Counted from the first letter of the stretch, positions 1 through 8,515 are shown. The stretch: DNA of 47,743 nt from Burkholderiales bacterium (GCA_020853025.1 JADYZP010000018.1:1-47743), one strand, 5' to 3'. Made by a program: numbers and translations. The notes: generated from the letters alone by a model not told the origin.

Positions 1-765
1 GACCACCGTTTCCACTCGCTCATAGCGCCCGGTGAGCAGCGTGTCCGGCGTGAGCGTGCCTCCCGCGTAATGCGCCCAGATTTCCTTGCCGTAGTCGGTC
101 GCGAGGAGCGAGGGCGCGACCTTGCCGAAGAATCTCCGCAGGTTGTCGACATCGCGCACGAGCATGCGTTGTGCGTGATTGTTGCCGGCGGCGTCTACCG
201 CCTGAGGCAGATCGATGATCACGGGGCCGTCCGCGCCCAGCAGAATGTTGAACTCGGACAGGTCGCCATGCACGATGCCGGCGCACAGCATGCGCACGAC
301 TTCGCGAATCAGCATATCGTGGAAGGCGAGGGCATCGTCCGTAGCGAGTTCGACATCGTTCAGGCGCGGCGCGGCATTGCCGTCGGCACCCACCACGAGC
401 TCCATCAGCAACACCCCAGCGTGGAAAGTGTGGGGGCGCGGCACGCGAACGTCCGCGGCAGCCAGCTGGTAAAGCGCGCTCACTTCGGCGCTCTGCCACG
501 CGGCTTCCTGCGCCTCGCGCCCGAAGCGCGTGCCCTTTGCCATCGCGCGCGCGGCGCGCGAGTTGCGCGTCTTTCGGTTCTCGGTGTAGTCGACGGCCTG
601 TCGAAAGCTGCGTTTGTCGGCCTCCTTATAGACCTTCGCACAGCGCACTTCGTTGCCGCTGCGGACGACAAACACCATGGCCTCCTTACCGCTCATGAGC
701 TGTCGTACTACCGTATCGATCATGCCTTCTTCGACGAGTGGCTGCAGGCGCTTGGGGATCTTCAT
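1..765 (-). CDS. RIO-type serine protein kinase, C-terminus outside window
   Basis: The minus strand reads from an ATG at 765 through the left edge, about 255 residues, without a stop. The RIO-kinase signature is plain: a glycine-containing nucleotide loop (GKEAMVFVV, residues 26-34), a probable ATP-binding Lys at 44 (CAKVYK), the catalytic loop HGDLSEFN (166-173), and the metal-binding IIDLPQ segment typical of RIO kinases in place of DFG. RIO1 proteins phosphorylate serine or act as ATPases; bacterial substrates are mostly unknown. The best-known bacterial-type members are about 280 residues, so little is missing. No clear Shine-Dalgarno precedes the start. Long reading frames on the other strand here are antisense shadows. 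Confidence 0.9.
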   Translation of the reverse strand, partial: MKIPKRLQPLVEEGMIDTVVRQLMSGKEAMVFVVRSGNEVRCAKVYKEADKRSFRQAVDYTENRKTRNSRAARAMAKGTRFGREAQEAAWQSAEVSALYQLAAADVRVPRPHTFHAGVLLMELVVGADGNAAPRLNDVELATDDALAFHDMLIREVVRMLCAGIVHGDLSEFNILLGADGPVIIDLPQAVDAAGNNHAQRMLVRDVDNLRRFFGKVAPSLLATDYGKEIWAHYAGGTLTPDTLLTGRYERVETVV

Positions 766-938
766 GCGCTGGACTATACGTTAGCGCGGATTCGACATAA
801 CGATGCGGATGAAGAGGCCGGCGCCAAGGCAGGCAAGCGCAAGGCCTAAACCACGCCGTCGGGTCCCGGCTCGCTCGGATGGAGTCGGACTAATTCGAGT
901 CACGATCGTCTGATGTGGCGTTGCAGTAGAATGCATGC

Positions 939-1262
939 ATGGGTAACGATAAAACCGAGCTTGGCGCAGGTTGGTGGGCAAAGAATCTCGACGAAGTCGA
1001 TCGTGAGGTAGCGCGCCTTGCCGCGCTCTGCAAGGTGCGGCTGCTGGATCCAGGAATCATCGAGCGGGTGCTCCAGAAGGATGCGACCGTGTGCGGCGCG
1101 CAAAACCCGCGCGCGTTCGACAAGCTGTGCCATGGCCTCATGATGCACTACCACGTGCGTGACAAGGTGGTTGGCGCCATTGGCGAGGCGGCGACGCAGG
1201 AAGTCGTCGCCGACATCGTTGCCAATATCCAGAAGCGGCTCGGCAAGCAGCTCGGAGGTTGA
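939..1262 (+). CDS. Hypothetical protein, 107 aa
   Basis: I do not recognise this family. The frame codes for a soluble, mostly helical-looking protein of 107 residues with three Cys (in ALCKV, TVCGA, KLCHG) and an HYHV motif near residue 70. There is no signal peptide or membrane segment. Codon use is GC-rich at third positions like its neighbours, and no competing frame is better. The start lies in an ATGCATGCATG stretch with three overlapping ATGs; only the third is in frame. No strong ribosome binding site is visible. It is divergent from the kinase and lies 49 bp before the DUF3141 fragment, so it may have belonged to that acetate-metabolism locus. Confidence 0.65.
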   Translation: MGNDKTELGAGWWAKNLDEVDREVARLAALCKVRLLDPGIIERVLQKDATVCGAQNPRAFDKLCHGLMMHYHVRDKVVGAIGEAATQEVVADIVANIQKRLGKQLGG

Positions 1263-1311
1263 TCCGGGCATTTGGTTTCATCTGCTGATCCGTCAGCCCC
1301 ACGAGGTTCTT

Positions 1312-1710
1312 ATGAATACGCAAGCGAAGCTGGCGCGCAGCCACGATATCGCGACCAAGGTTTCCGTCGTCTTTAAAAAGCGCGCAGAACATGCACGCGA
1401 CGAGTTCGTGCAACGCCTGGAGAAGGCCGCCGCCGACAACGGCCTCAGTGACGTTGTGTCAGGCACCGCGACGGGTGCGCCGACGTGGACCGATTGGATG
1501 AGTTACGCCGTCGATGCGACGCAGCGCTCGATCCTGTTCTGGGACACTCTGCGTCAGCGCGGCAACAACTTCGTCGCACACACGCAGGCGGGTCTGCCGC
1601 CATTGCTGCACTTCGACTACGAGAACGTGGTCGACGGCCGGACCCTGAAGCGGCCCGTGAATTACGCTGGTCGTTTCTTGCGGGTGCGGATGCGACGGGT
1701 ATCGTGCTAG
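1312..1710 (+). pseudogene. N-terminal fragment of DUF3141 (PHA-synthase-like) protein, truncated
   Basis: The first ~119 codons read as the N-terminus of the DUF3141 family (about 750-800 residues, alpha/beta-hydrolase related to PHA synthase). They include DWMSYAVDATQRSILFWDTL (61-80) and HFDYENVVDGRTLKRPVNYA (100-119). After the Ala at 1666-1668 the resemblance stops abruptly. The frame then runs 13 more codons, which are an out-of-frame reading of a phosphate acetyltransferase gene, to a TAG. About 85 percent of the gene is missing. In related bacteria this gene precedes phosphate acetyltransferase and acetate kinase, which matches what remains. Either a real deletion or an assembly join made this junction. 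Confidence 0.8.
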
Positions 1711-1838
1711 GCGCGGAGTTGCCGATCGTCCTCACGAGTCGCGCGGACTCGTTGATGACGCGTCTGGCCTCCTGCGGCATCGCCGCGCTCGTCGCGCATG
1801 CGCGGCGTGAGGCGGCGACCAAGGCGATCAGCACATGA
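1669..1838 (+). pseudogene. C-terminal fragment of phosphate acetyltransferase-type enzyme
   Basis: In a different frame from the DUF3141 fragment, about 55 codons match the extreme C-terminus of the phosphate acetyl/butyryltransferase family. This includes FLAGADATGIVLGAELPIVL and the family-typical TSRADSLMTRLASC, ending at TGA 1836-1838. The body of the enzyme, usually about 470 residues when fused to an enoyl-CoA-hydratase-like domain, is absent. The tail sits 13 bp before acetate kinase, its normal place in the operon. It cannot be translated from the upstream start without a frameshift, so it is non-functional. Confidence 0.8.
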
Positions 1839-1851
1839 TTGGGCGCTAGCA

Positions 1852-3033
1852 ATGGCAGACGCGATCGCGGTTCTCAACGCCGGTTCGTCGAGTCTCAAGT
1901 TTTCGCTGTACGTCGCAAGTGCCGGCGACCTCGAGCTCGTTGCCTCCGGACAGGCCGAGGGCCTGTTCACATCGCCCAAGTTCGTTGCCAAGGATGGCCA
2001 GGGAAACGTGGTCGACCGGAAGGCGTGGGGCGATGGTCATAAGCTCGGCCACGACGGTGCGCTGGACTACCTCATCAACGTTCTGCGCCAGCACTACTCC
2101 GGCCATCGGCTGGCAGCGATGGGTCATCGCGTCGTGCATGGCGGGCAGGAGTACTCGCGGCCGACGCGCGTCGATGCGGATGTCGTCGACGCACTCGAGA
2201 AATACGTTCCGCTCGCGCCGCTGCACCAGCCGCACAACCTGGCGCCGATCCGGGTTCTGCTCGCGCGCGACCCGAAGCTGCCGCAGGTCGCGTGTTTCGA
2301 CACGGCGTTCCACCGCGCGCAGCCCGAGGTGGCGCAGGCGTTCGCGCTACCGCGAAGGATCACCGATCGCGGCGTCCTGCGCTATGGCTTCCACGGCCTG
2401 TCCTACGAGTACATCGCGCACGCGCTGCCGCAGCACGATGCCCGGGCGGCCACGGGCAAGGTCGTCGTCCTGCATCTGGGCAACGGTGCCAGCATGTGCG
2501 CCACGCGGGACGGTCGCAGCGTAGCAAGCACGATGGGCTTCACCGCCGCGGACGGGCTGCCGATGGGGACGCGCTGCGGCAGTCTGGATCCGGGCGTCGT
2601 CCTCTACCTGATGGACGAGCTCAAGATGGATGCGCGTGCCATCGAGCGGCTCATCTACCAGGAGTCGGGCCTCCTTGGCGTGTCCGGCATATCGAGCGAC
2701 ATGCGAACGCTGGAGGCGAGCAGTGACCCGCGCGCAAAGGAAGCGATCGATCTTTTCGTCTACCGTATCGGCCGCGAGTTGGGATCGCTTGCGGCGGCGC
2801 TCGGCGGGCTCGATGCCATCGTGTTCACCGCGGGTATGGGCGAGCACAGCGTGTCGCTGCGCGAGCGCGTGTGCCGCGACGCAAGCTGGCTGGGCGTGGA
2901 ATTCGATGATGCGGCCAACCTTCGCAACGGCCCGCGTATCAGTACGTCAAATAGTCGCGTTTCGGCGTGGGCGATCCCGACCAATGAGGAACTCATGATT
3001 GCGCGACACACAAAGGCTGTGCTGGAGCTGTGA
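1852..3033 (+). CDS. ackA: Acetate kinase
   Basis: This 393-residue protein has the full acetate kinase signature set: NAGSSSLKFSLY at the N-terminus (9-20), GHRVVHGG (91-98), the catalytic-Asp segment CFDTAFH (148-154), the phosphate-binding HLGNGAS (208-214), and FTAGMGEHS near the C-terminus (325-333). It interconverts acetate plus ATP with acetyl phosphate plus ADP in the cytosol, and paralogues accept propionate or butyrate. I chose the ATG at 1852 because the conserved N-terminus starts there. Its usual partner, phosphate acetyltransferase, survives upstream only as a C-terminal scrap, so acetyl phosphate must be made or used by an enzyme elsewhere, or the kinase is now an orphan. Confidence 0.95.
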   Translation: MADAIAVLNAGSSSLKFSLYVASAGDLELVASGQAEGLFTSPKFVAKDGQGNVVDRKAWGDGHKLGHDGALDYLINVLRQHYSGHRLAAMGHRVVHGGQEYSRPTRVDADVVDALEKYVPLAPLHQPHNLAPIRVLLARDPKLPQVACFDTAFHRAQPEVAQAFALPRRITDRGVLRYGFHGLSYEYIAHALPQHDARAATGKVVVLHLGNGASMCATRDGRSVASTMGFTAADGLPMGTRCGSLDPGVVLYLMDELKMDARAIERLIYQESGLLGVSGISSDMRTLEASSDPRAKEAIDLFVYRIGRELGSLAAALGGLDAIVFTAGMGEHSVSLRERVCRDASWLGVEFDDAANLRNGPRISTSNSRVSAWAIPTNEELMIARHTKAVLEL

Positions 3034-3034
3034 A

Positions 3035-3112
3035 ATGAGCGACGACAAACCTCGCCAAGTGCTCGCCGACGCGCTCGTCCGTTCGCAACGCATTCGCGGG
3101 TTTCTGTCATGA
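3035..3112 (+). CDS. Very short ORF after ackA, possible gene remnant
   Basis: One base after the ackA stop, an ATG opens a 25-codon frame (MSDDKPRQVLADALVRSQ and a few more residues). A GGAG lies 8 bases upstream inside the end of ackA, so it could be translated by coupling. I recognise no family. It may be a genuine small protein or the surviving start of a gene whose remainder was deleted, in line with the other broken genes nearby. It ends 13 bp before the convergent ppk2 stop. Confidence 0.25.
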   Translation: MSDDKPRQVLADALVRSQRIRGFLS

Positions 3113-3125
3113 CCGGCGCCCGGCG

Positions 3126-3959
3126 CTAGAACTTCTCCGGCACGTACTTATAGGAGTAGTCGGGATCCTTGTAGCCCTTGGGCTTCTGGCGGTCAGGTAG
3201 CTTGATCTTTTCGCGCCGAACTTCCTCGTACGGAATCCTCGAAAGCAGGTGCGAGATGATGTTGAGCCGCACGCGCTTCTTGTCCTCTGAATTTGCGACA
3301 TACCACGGCGCCCACGGCGTATCGGTAGCCGCGAACATCGCGTCGCGCGCTCTCGAGTAGTCGTACCAGCGGCTGTAGGATTTGAGATCCATCGGCGACA
3401 GCTTCCAGATCTTGCGGCCGTCGTCGATGCGGGCCTTGAGCCGCCGTGTCTGTTCCTGCTCGGAAACCTCGAGCCAGTATTTGACGAGGAGAATACCGGA
3501 GCCGACCATCGCCTTCTCCACCAGCGGCACCACCTTGAGAAAGCCATCGGCCTGCTGGTCCGTGCAAAAGTTCATCACGCGCTCCACACCGGCACGGTTG
3601 TACCAGCTCCGGTCGAAGATCACGATTTCGCCTGCCGCAGGCAGATGCGGCAGGTATCGCTGTATGTACATCTGCGACTTCTCGCGTTCGGTCGGTGCAG
3701 GGAGCGCGATGACGCGAAAGACACGCGGGCTCACGCGTTCGGTGATCGCCTTGATGGTGCCTCCCTTGCCGGCGCCGTCGCGGCCCTCGAATACGATGCA
3801 CACCTTGAGGCCCTTGTGCTTGACCCACTCCTGCAGCTTGACGAGCTCGACATGGAGCTTCTTGAGCTCACTCGAGTATTCCTTGTTGCCGAGCCTGTCT
3901 CCCGCCTCCGCCGTCTTCGCCTTCTCCGCTGCTCTTCCTTTCGACTTCGTCTTTGCCAC
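3126..3959 (-). CDS. ppk2: Polyphosphate kinase 2
   Basis: The 277-residue protein matches the short, single-domain PPK2 family, which moves phosphate between polyphosphate and nucleotides, usually to make GTP or ATP from GDP or ADP. Walker A is GRDGAGKGG (59-67), the Walker B region is IFDRSWYNRAG (114-124), and the lid contains the RDAMFAATDTPWAPWY segment. A Lys/Ala-rich, probably flexible tail of about 25 residues precedes the fold. The start is GTG with a GGGAGA ribosome binding site just upstream (3966-3972). It lies downstream of the broken GNAT gene and converges on ackA with almost no spacer. It may supply or buffer phosphoryl donors under energy stress. Confidence 0.95.
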   Translation of the reverse strand: MAKTKSKGRAAEKAKTAEAGDRLGNKEYSSELKKLHVELVKLQEWVKHKGLKVCIVFEGRDGAGKGGTIKAITERVSPRVFRVIALPAPTEREKSQMYIQRYLPHLPAAGEIVIFDRSWYNRAGVERVMNFCTDQQADGFLKVVPLVEKAMVGSGILLVKYWLEVSEQEQTRRLKARIDDGRKIWKLSPMDLKSYSRWYDYSRARDAMFAATDTPWAPWYVANSEDKKRVRLNIISHLLSRIPYEEVRREKIKLPDRQKPKGYKDPDYSYKYVPEKF

Positions 3960-4017
3960 GATGGTCTCCCTCAGATGGATTCGAAACGGAAGTCAGGCGC
4001 TGCGCGGCACGGTCCCG

Positions 4018-4410
4018 CTATGGGCATCGCAATGCATTATGGCAGCGTGCCGCAGGATCCGGCTCGACACCTCGGCCGTGGTAGTCCTCCTCGACGACGA
4101 AGGCCAGCTCGGCCACGCGAGGTTGCACAACGACATACCGGCCGGATCCAATCAGCGTCTCATCGTTGCCGGTGCCGATGGTCACGACCAGCGCGACCTC
4201 GGCAGCGGGGTCGAACTTCATGATGCGGTCGAGCCCCGCTGCGGTGAGCTCGGTGCGGAAGCTGAACAGCCGGAAGTAGATCGACTCGCGGTCGAGACCG
4301 CGCACGGCCGCGACGACACGCTCGCGGTCGCCGGCACGCAACGCGCGGACCGTCGCGCAGAGGCCGCCCTTCAGCGTCTCGTTGGCAACGTACTCGCGCG
4401 GATCGATCAC
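4018..4410 (-). pseudogene. GNAT-family N-acetyltransferase, frameshifted and truncated
   Basis: The first ~110 residues read as a GNAT acetyltransferase of the type that begins with a pre-domain (ESIYFRLFSF, 44-53), then beta strands EVALVVTIGT and AELAFVVEEDYHGRG (95-109), where the last part starts the acetyl-CoA-binding motif A. The expected continuation (IASRLLRHL in relatives) is visible only in another frame, as SSRILRHAA, about six residues on, and even that soon ends. So there is a frameshift inside motif A, and the last 50 or so residues, including the rest of the CoA site, are gone. The start is GTG without a clear ribosome binding site. The gene is unlikely to be functional. Confidence 0.65.
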
Positions 4411-4503
4411 CCGGGCACTACTTCTTGGCGGGCTCCACGTCCACCGCGACCAATTGATTCTTCACTTCTCGATGTCGCATTGCTCGATTCCCGGGTGAAC
4501 GAA

Positions 4504-5439
4504 TCATGGCGATACGGGCGACCAGCCCTTGCCCGGGTCGAACTTCTGCATCGCGCTTGCCTTCGCCTGCGTCGACGGACCGAGGTCGGCCTGGAACACC
4601 TTGCCGTCCTGGTTGACCATGAAGGTCATGATGCCGGAACTGCCGTACTTGGCGGGGTACGCGATCACCGCGAAGCCGCCAATGGCGCGACCCTGCACGA
4701 CATAGTCGTATGCGGCACTTCCCGCGCTCGCCGCCTGACCCTTCAGCGCGCGGAAGTAGTAGCCGTGAAACGGCCGCGGCCCGGCCTTCTTGCCGCCGCC
4801 GTAGCCCTCCGCCGACGCACCCGCGACGAGCTGGCCAAGCGGGCTCGGCTTTTCGCCGGCCTTCACCGGCCAGTACAGGCCGTCGCGCTTGCCCGGGCTG
4901 CTGATAAGTCTGCGCGCGTACTGGGCGACACCGTCGCCGTCGAGGTCCTCCGCAGCGTACTCACGCTGCGCATCGACGATGGCCTGCAGCACCTTGATCG
5001 TGGACAGCTCGTTCTCGCCGATGCGGCGCGCGTTGAGCTCATCGATGCCGGACGCCGTGTCGAAGCGCCATTGGTCACCCTTCTTCACCAGCGGGAACGC
5101 GAAGGGAAAGTCCTCCTTGCCGATGATGAGTTTCGCAGTATCGCCATCGCGCGCGATCGAGTGCTTTGCATCGTATTCGGCGACGAAGCCCTGCGTCGCG
5201 GCGCGGTCGGCCACCTTGTCGCCGGACGACAGCGTGGCTCCGGCGTAGCCCAGCACCGCGCGCAATGCCCTGGCGTCGTTCGCCTTTACAGCGGCCACCA
5301 GCGCAGCCACCGCCTCGTCGGGCGTGGCAAAAGCCTGTTGCGCAGGGGCGGCGAAGGCGCCTGCCGCGAATCCAAGCGCCGCTAGGGCAAGTGTCACGAA
5401 GCGCATCCACGTTCCGATCATCGTCGATCCCCTGTTCAT
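4504..5439 (-). CDS. DUF2950 family secreted protein
   Basis: This 311-residue protein starts with a signal peptide (hydrophobic LALAALGFAAGAFA, then AAPAQQ), so it is exported to the periplasm or envelope. The body is the DUF2950 family: a helical FATPDEAVAALVAAVKAND start (residues 37-55), RRIGENELSTIKVLQAIVDA near the middle, YFRALKGQ, and a C-terminal YPAKYGSSGIMTFMVNQDGK strand region. The function is unknown. Its ATG overlaps the stop codon of the upstream DUF3300 gene (ATGA), so the two are translationally coupled, as these families usually are found together. An internal ATG six codons later is an alternative start. Confidence 0.9.
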   Translation of the reverse strand: MNRGSTMIGTWMRFVTLALAALGFAAGAFAAPAQQAFATPDEAVAALVAAVKANDARALRAVLGYAGATLSSGDKVADRAATQGFVAEYDAKHSIARDGDTAKLIIGKEDFPFAFPLVKKGDQWRFDTASGIDELNARRIGENELSTIKVLQAIVDAQREYAAEDLDGDGVAQYARRLISSPGKRDGLYWPVKAGEKPSPLGQLVAGASAEGYGGGKKAGPRPFHGYYFRALKGQAASAGSAAYDYVVQGRAIGGFAVIAYPAKYGSSGIMTFMVNQDGKVFQADLGPSTQAKASAMQKFDPGKGWSPVSP

Positions 5440-6752
5440 CGCCGGCCCCCGCCCCCACGTCCGCCGCCACCGCCGGCACGCCCACCGCCGCCGCCGCCGC
5501 CGGCACGCCCACCGCCGCCGGCACGTGCGCCACCACTCATGTGTCCTGCGGAGCGCGCCGAATTCATGCTGGACGCACCGCGGTTGCTGAAGTCGCGCGT
5601 TTGCGCGCCGCCGTGTGTCTGGAAGGCGGAGGACCCGCCACCCCGGTTGCTGAAGTCGCGCTGGCTCGCGCTCGCGCCGCCGAAGTCACGCTGACCCGCA
5701 CCGCCACTACGTTGCACGTCGCGGGTGCCGGCGCCGGTGCCGCCGAGGTTCCGCTGTCCCGCACCCTGGCCGCGATTGGCCATATCGCGTTGCACGTCGC
5801 CGCGGTTGATCGACTCGCGACCGGCGTCGGCACGCCCACGGAACTGCTCCCGCGACGCCGCGTCCTTGGCCTGCCCGCGCCCGTACTGCTGCGATACGCG
5901 CTGGTCCCGATACGGCACGCCCCCGCGATGGTTGACGTTGTGGTTCCAGTTGCCGTTGCTGATGTTCGTCCGGTTGAAGTTGTTGTAGCGGTTGACGTTG
6001 ACGTTGACGTCGCCGCGGCCCCAGTTGGCGTTGCCCCACAGCGCGCCGCCGACGATCACCCCGGCCGTGAAGCCGAGCAGCGCGCCGCCCGCGACATACC
6101 CGGGCGGATAGTAGTAGTAGGGCGGGTAGGCTGGGTACGGCCACGCGCCGTAGACGACCGTCGGGTTGTAGGTTGGCACGTACACGACCTCCGGGTTCGT
6201 CGGCTCGATCTTGATCACGGTCGTGCTGTTCTCCTGCGTGGTGACGACGTTCTGCTCCTTGGAATCCTTGAGCGAGCCTTGCTCCACCGCCTTTTGCCGC
6301 AGTGACTGCGCCGTCGCCAGCACCTCCGCCTGCTGCGCCAGGAAGGCGTCGCCCAACTTCTGCGTCCAGTCGAGCTTCTCGCTCATCATGCTAAGCACCT
6401 GCGGGAATACGGCGAGCGACTTGACGCTCGGGTCCCACGGTTGCTGCTGCAGCGCGTCCTCGAGCGCCTTGTCCTTGAGGCCGGGGTTGGCCTTGACCCA
6501 GCGCGCGGCCTGCACGATCTCTAGCGGGTACGTCGACGCCATCAGCACCTGCGCAAAGAGCGCGTCGGGGTAGAGCGCGATGGGCGCCACGAGCTGGTTG
6601 AGCTCTTCCTGGGAGAAGGATTTCCCTGCCGGCGCACCGGCAGCGGGTGCCGCAGCGGGGGCCGGCGCGGACGGTGGCGGCATCTGTGCCGAAATCGGCA
6701 ATGCAAGTGCTGCGCATAACGTGGCAACGATCCACGGTCTTGTCTGCCTCAT
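5436..6752 (-). CDS. DUF3300 family envelope protein with Gly/Arg-rich tail
   Basis: I chose ATG 6752 because the frame then opens with a signal peptide (MRQTRPWIVATLCAALALP). The DUF3300 domain follows, with LVAPIALYPDALFAQVLMAS and KVEQGS-like helices, then TNPEVVYVPTYNPTVVYG, a Tyr/Pro-rich stretch and a short Gly-rich hydrophobic segment (GALLGFTAGVIVGGALWG). The C-terminal third is low complexity: Asn-rich, then repeated QRDF/TRDFSNRG units, and finally almost pure Gly/Arg/Ala. Total length is about 438 residues. The function is unknown. The composition suggests an extracytoplasmic, possibly RNA- or surface-binding tail. It is followed by the coupled DUF2950 gene. Confidence 0.9.
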   Translation of the reverse strand: MRQTRPWIVATLCAALALPISAQMPPPSAPAPAAAPAAGAPAGKSFSQEELNQLVAPIALYPDALFAQVLMASTYPLEIVQAARWVKANPGLKDKALEDALQQQPWDPSVKSLAVFPQVLSMMSEKLDWTQKLGDAFLAQQAEVLATAQSLRQKAVEQGSLKDSKEQNVVTTQENSTTVIKIEPTNPEVVYVPTYNPTVVYGAWPYPAYPPYYYYPPGYVAGGALLGFTAGVIVGGALWGNANWGRGDVNVNVNRYNNFNRTNISNGNWNHNVNHRGGVPYRDQRVSQQYGRGQAKDAASREQFRGRADAGRESINRGDVQRDMANRGQGAGQRNLGGTGAGTRDVQRSGGAGQRDFGGASASQRDFSNRGGGSSAFQTHGGAQTRDFSNRGASSMNSARSAGHMSGGARAGGGGRAGGGGGGGRAGGGGGRGGGGRR

Positions 6753-7038
6753 CTTTCGACCTCGCGTGCAAATTGATCGTATGGCGCCGGCCATCCCGGA
6801 TGCCGGAGTCCTTGTTCACTCGTGTACTGCACTCGACGTCGTCCCTTTTCGCTTTTGCCGCGCAATTCAGTCTCGCAAGGCGAGACGAGGCGCGGCGCCG
6901 GATTCTACACTACGCAGTTAACGCCGAAGGCGAAGTTCGCGTTGACCGGGCCTGCCGTCGGCTACGGCGGTGTCATGGCGAGGTTGTTCCTGCGGCCGCA
7001 GAAGGAGGCGGGCGACGACGGTCTGTTGTCCAGAGCCT

Positions 7039-8442
7039 TTATGATTCGAATTTGGGGCTGATCAGGTTCTCGAAGGAGAAGACCTCGTCCCACTTCTCCT
7101 GCGTCAGCAGCTTGCGGTCGCCGACGACGATCTGGTGCAGCGACTTTCCTGTCTCGAAGCCCTCGCGTGCGATCTCCGAGCACTGCTTGTACCCCAGCGA
7201 CGTCTTGAGCACCGTGATGATGCCGAGCGAGTTCAGCACCATGTCGCGCGAGCGCTCCGCGTTGGCCGTGATGCCGTCGATGCAGTGGACGCGCAAGCTA
7301 TCTACGGCGTTCTCCATGGCGTGGATCGAGGTAAACAGCGCGTAGGTGATCACCGGCTCCATGACGTTGAGCTGGAGCTGGCCCGCCGAAGCGGCGAGGG
7401 TTACCGTCAAGTCGAGTCCGATGACGAGGAAGCCCACCTGGTTGACGACTTCGGGCATCACCGGGTTGACTTTGCCCGGCATGATCGAGCTGCCGGGCTG
7501 CATCTGCGGCAGGTTGATCTCGTTGAAGCCGCAACGCGGCCCGGAGGCAAGGAGCCGGATGTCGTTGCAGATCTTGGTGAGCTTCGACGACGTGCGCTTC
7601 AGCACGCCAGACAGCAGCACGTAGGCACCGGTGTCGGAGGTTGCCTCGATGAGGTCGCCGGCCAGGATGAACTTCGTGCCGGTGATCTCGGACAGGTATT
7701 TCGTTGCAAGCTCCGGATAGCCCGGGTGCGCGGTGACGGTGGTACCGATCGCAGTGGCACCCAGGTTGATCTCGTGCAGTAGCGCGCGCACCTCGGTGAT
7801 GCGCTGGACTTCCTCGTTGATCGTGGTGCCCCAGCCGTGGAATTCCTGGCCGAGCGACATCGGCACAGCGTCCTGCAGGTGCGTGCGGCCCATCTTGAGC
7901 ACGCGCTCGAACTCGCGGCTCTTGGCGAAGAACGCGTCGCGCAAGCGTGACAGCGACTCCATGTAGGCGGCGAGACGCAGGATCAGCGCCAGCCGGAACG
8001 CGGTCGGGTATATGTCGTTGGTCGATTGCCCGAAATTGACGTGGTCGTTCGGGTTGACGTGCTGATACTCGCCCTTGGGGTGCCCGAGTATCTCGAGCGC
8101 GAGATTGGCGATCACCTCGTTTGCGTTCATGTTCGTCGACGTGCCGGCGCCGCCCTGGATGAAGTCGGTGATGAACTGGTCACGCATCTCGCCGGCGATC
8201 AGGCGGTCGCAGGCTGCGACGATGGCGTCGGCAATGCGCGGCTCGAGCACGCCGAGGTCGCGGTTGGCGAGCGCGGCCGCTTTTTTCACGTACCCGAACG
8301 CCTTGACGAAATAGGGCTCCGTCGACATCGGGATGCCGGTGATGTTGAAGTTCTCCTTGCCGCGCAGCGTCTGCACGCCGTAATACGCCTGTTCGGGAAT
8401 CTCCTTCGATCCCAGGAAATCCGTCTCGATACGGTGTGCCAT
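7039..8442 (-). CDS. aspA: Aspartate ammonia-lyase
   Basis: The enzyme deaminates L-aspartate to fumarate and ammonia. The start at 8442 (MAHRIETDFLG) follows a strong GGAGGA ribosome binding site and gives 467 residues, the usual length; the longer frame upstream is not needed. Fumarase/aspartase superfamily motifs are present: GGAGTSTNMNANEV (97-110), TNDIYPT (141-147) and the catalytic-serine loop GSSIMPGKVNP (317-327). It lies 73 bp downstream of frdB on the same strand, so its product fumarate would be made next to the reductase that consumes it. This supports aspA rather than fumC; the overall sequence style is also aspartase. Confidence 0.93.
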   Translation of the reverse strand: MAHRIETDFLGSKEIPEQAYYGVQTLRGKENFNITGIPMSTEPYFVKAFGYVKKAAALANRDLGVLEPRIADAIVAACDRLIAGEMRDQFITDFIQGGAGTSTNMNANEVIANLALEILGHPKGEYQHVNPNDHVNFGQSTNDIYPTAFRLALILRLAAYMESLSRLRDAFFAKSREFERVLKMGRTHLQDAVPMSLGQEFHGWGTTINEEVQRITEVRALLHEINLGATAIGTTVTAHPGYPELATKYLSEITGTKFILAGDLIEATSDTGAYVLLSGVLKRTSSKLTKICNDIRLLASGPRCGFNEINLPQMQPGSSIMPGKVNPVMPEVVNQVGFLVIGLDLTVTLAASAGQLQLNVMEPVITYALFTSIHAMENAVDSLRVHCIDGITANAERSRDMVLNSLGIITVLKTSLGYKQCSEIAREGFETGKSLHQIVVGDRKLLTQEKWDEVFSFENLISPKFES

Positions 8443-8515
8443 CTTGATGCTCCTCCAGTCGAAGGCAATCGGACCAGGCTTGTCGCTGTCCGCGCTTCTC
8501 GTCGACAAACGGTGG

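Noticed and set aside
70..849. Long plus-strand frame of 259 codons
   Set aside because: It is the antisense of the RIO kinase, whose catalytic motifs are clear on the minus strand.
781..900. Minus-strand GTG frame of 39 codons with a hydrophobic segment ending in MSNPR
   Set aside because: No ribosome binding site and no recognised family. It could be a small membrane protein but is not supportable.
4418..4480. Minus-strand 20-codon ORF (MRHREVKNQLVAVDVEPAKK) before the GNAT fragment
   Set aside because: It could be the last codons of a lost gene, but it is too short to identify.
6870..6886. 7-bp inverted repeat GTCTCGC/GCGAGAC downstream of aspA
   Set aside because: Short, with no T-run in either direction. 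I see nothing else in 6753-7038.
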